A stretch of DNA of 64,000 nucleotides from Hydrogenophaga taeniospiralis CCUG 15921 (GTDB lineage: Bacteria; Pseudomonadota; Gammaproteobacteria; Burkholderiales; Burkholderiaceae_C): assembly GCF_001592305.1 (NCBI RefSeq), contig NZ_BCWR01000004.1, forward strand, positions 62,001-126,000, in the 5' to 3' direction. The notes beneath the pieces were generated by a model. It was given only the letters and a program-made list of their open reading frames with translations. It was not told the DNA's origin and searched no databases. Below are positions 63,751 through 64,000 of this stretch, piece after piece. Every line of letters starts with the position of its first letter. The stretch's first letter is position 1. The translations under genes and the position numbers were made by a program.

Positions 63751-63812
63751 GAGGGTTCTCCTTGGAAGCGGGTTCGTTGTGGGGTTCGTTGGCTGGTGGT
63801 GTGGGCGTGCGA

Positions 63813-64000
63813 TCAGGCTATCTGCTTCGCTTCCATCTGCTTGAACTTGTCCAGCGCCTCGCTGGGCGGGAACTCGTCAAGCTCGATGAGCTGGCGCAGC
63901 TCGATCACGGCTTCTTTGCCCCGCCCGGCGGGGTTGGGAAAACGGCGGCTCCATTCCAGGGCTTCCTCGCGGTTGCGCACCTGGATCAGGGTGTAGCCGG
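63813..64000 (-). CDS. YCII-related (DGPF) domain protein, C-terminal part (5' end outside window)
   Basis: The last 62 codons run from the window edge to TGA 63815-63813. GYTLIQVRNREEALEWSRRF, then PNPAGRGKEAVIELRQLIEL and DEFPPSEALDKFKQM are typical of the C-terminus of YCII-related DGPF proteins, the constant genomic partners of ECF42 sigma factors. The start and the central DGPF motif lie outside the window. It is the first gene of the YCII-VOC-ECF operon within view. Confidence 0.85.
   Translation of the reverse strand, partial: GYTLIQVRNREEALEWSRRFPNPAGRGKEAVIELRQLIELDEFPPSEALDKFKQMEAKQIA

Overview
The window is GC-rich, densely packed bacterial chromosome. It looks like a betaproteobacterium of the order Burkholderiales, most likely family Comamonadaceae (Hydrogenophaga or a close relative). 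This is inferred from the base composition, the gene families present, a Burkholderiales-type DUF4148/two-component pair, DUF2917 and DUF3025 genes, and a family of G/C-run palindromic intergenic repeats that I associate with Comamonadaceae. No rRNA, tRNA, phage, transposase or CRISPR array was seen.

Layout. 1-5 kb: end of a phosphoesterase gene, the RNase P RNA gene, a MATE exporter with a promoter/operator, a FAD-dependent dehydrogenase and a glycine-zipper envelope protein. 5-11 kb: a long minus-strand run (LysR, pyrC, NYN-domain gene, DUF3025, gamma-glutamylpolyamine-synthetase-like gene, htpX). 11-16 kb: CoA-transferase, Atm1-type ABC exporter, YciA-like thioesterase, glutamine amidotransferase. 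16-25.6 kb: first half of an acyclic-terpene-utilisation (Atu-like) system. A split AtuA and a crotonase-family gene with an in-frame amber codon run one way; a complete branched-chain-type ABC importer and an acyl-CoA synthetase run the other way. 25.7-38.5 kb: accessory genes (GST, two LysR regulators, a methyltransferase, small lipoproteins, a hemerythrin gene behind an NsrR-like palindrome, an MFS transporter, a metal-type two-component system with DUF4148). 38.5-47 kb: second half of the Atu-like system (two acyl-CoA dehydrogenases, biotin carboxylase and carboxyltransferase subunits, enoyl-CoA hydratase, PECR-like SDR, TetR regulator), almost all start/stop-overlapped. 47-59 kb: stress and envelope genes (sorbosone-dehydrogenase-like lipoprotein, KatE catalase, chloroperoxidase-like hydrolase, PRC-barrel, AI-2E permease, a hydroxylase/TPR/DUF2917 operon with a GlxA-type regulator). 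60-64 kb: a hybrid periplasmic-binding sensor kinase and an ECF42-type sigma factor with VOC and YCII/DGPF partners.

The most interesting feature is the Atu-like system. Two gene blocks about 28.5 kb apart carry nearly the same 32-bp palindromic operator (18438-18469 and 47018-47049). One copy lies directly in front of the TetR gene; the other lies between atuA and the ABC-importer/acyl-CoA-synthetase genes. I infer one TetR regulon that takes up, CoA-activates, dehydrogenates, carboxylates and hydrates a branched isoprenoid acid such as citronellate or geranate. The importer would be a new part of the pathway. Within it, a 38-bp palindromic repeat lies in frame inside the biotin carboxylase gene, and one hydratase copy is cut by an amber codon.
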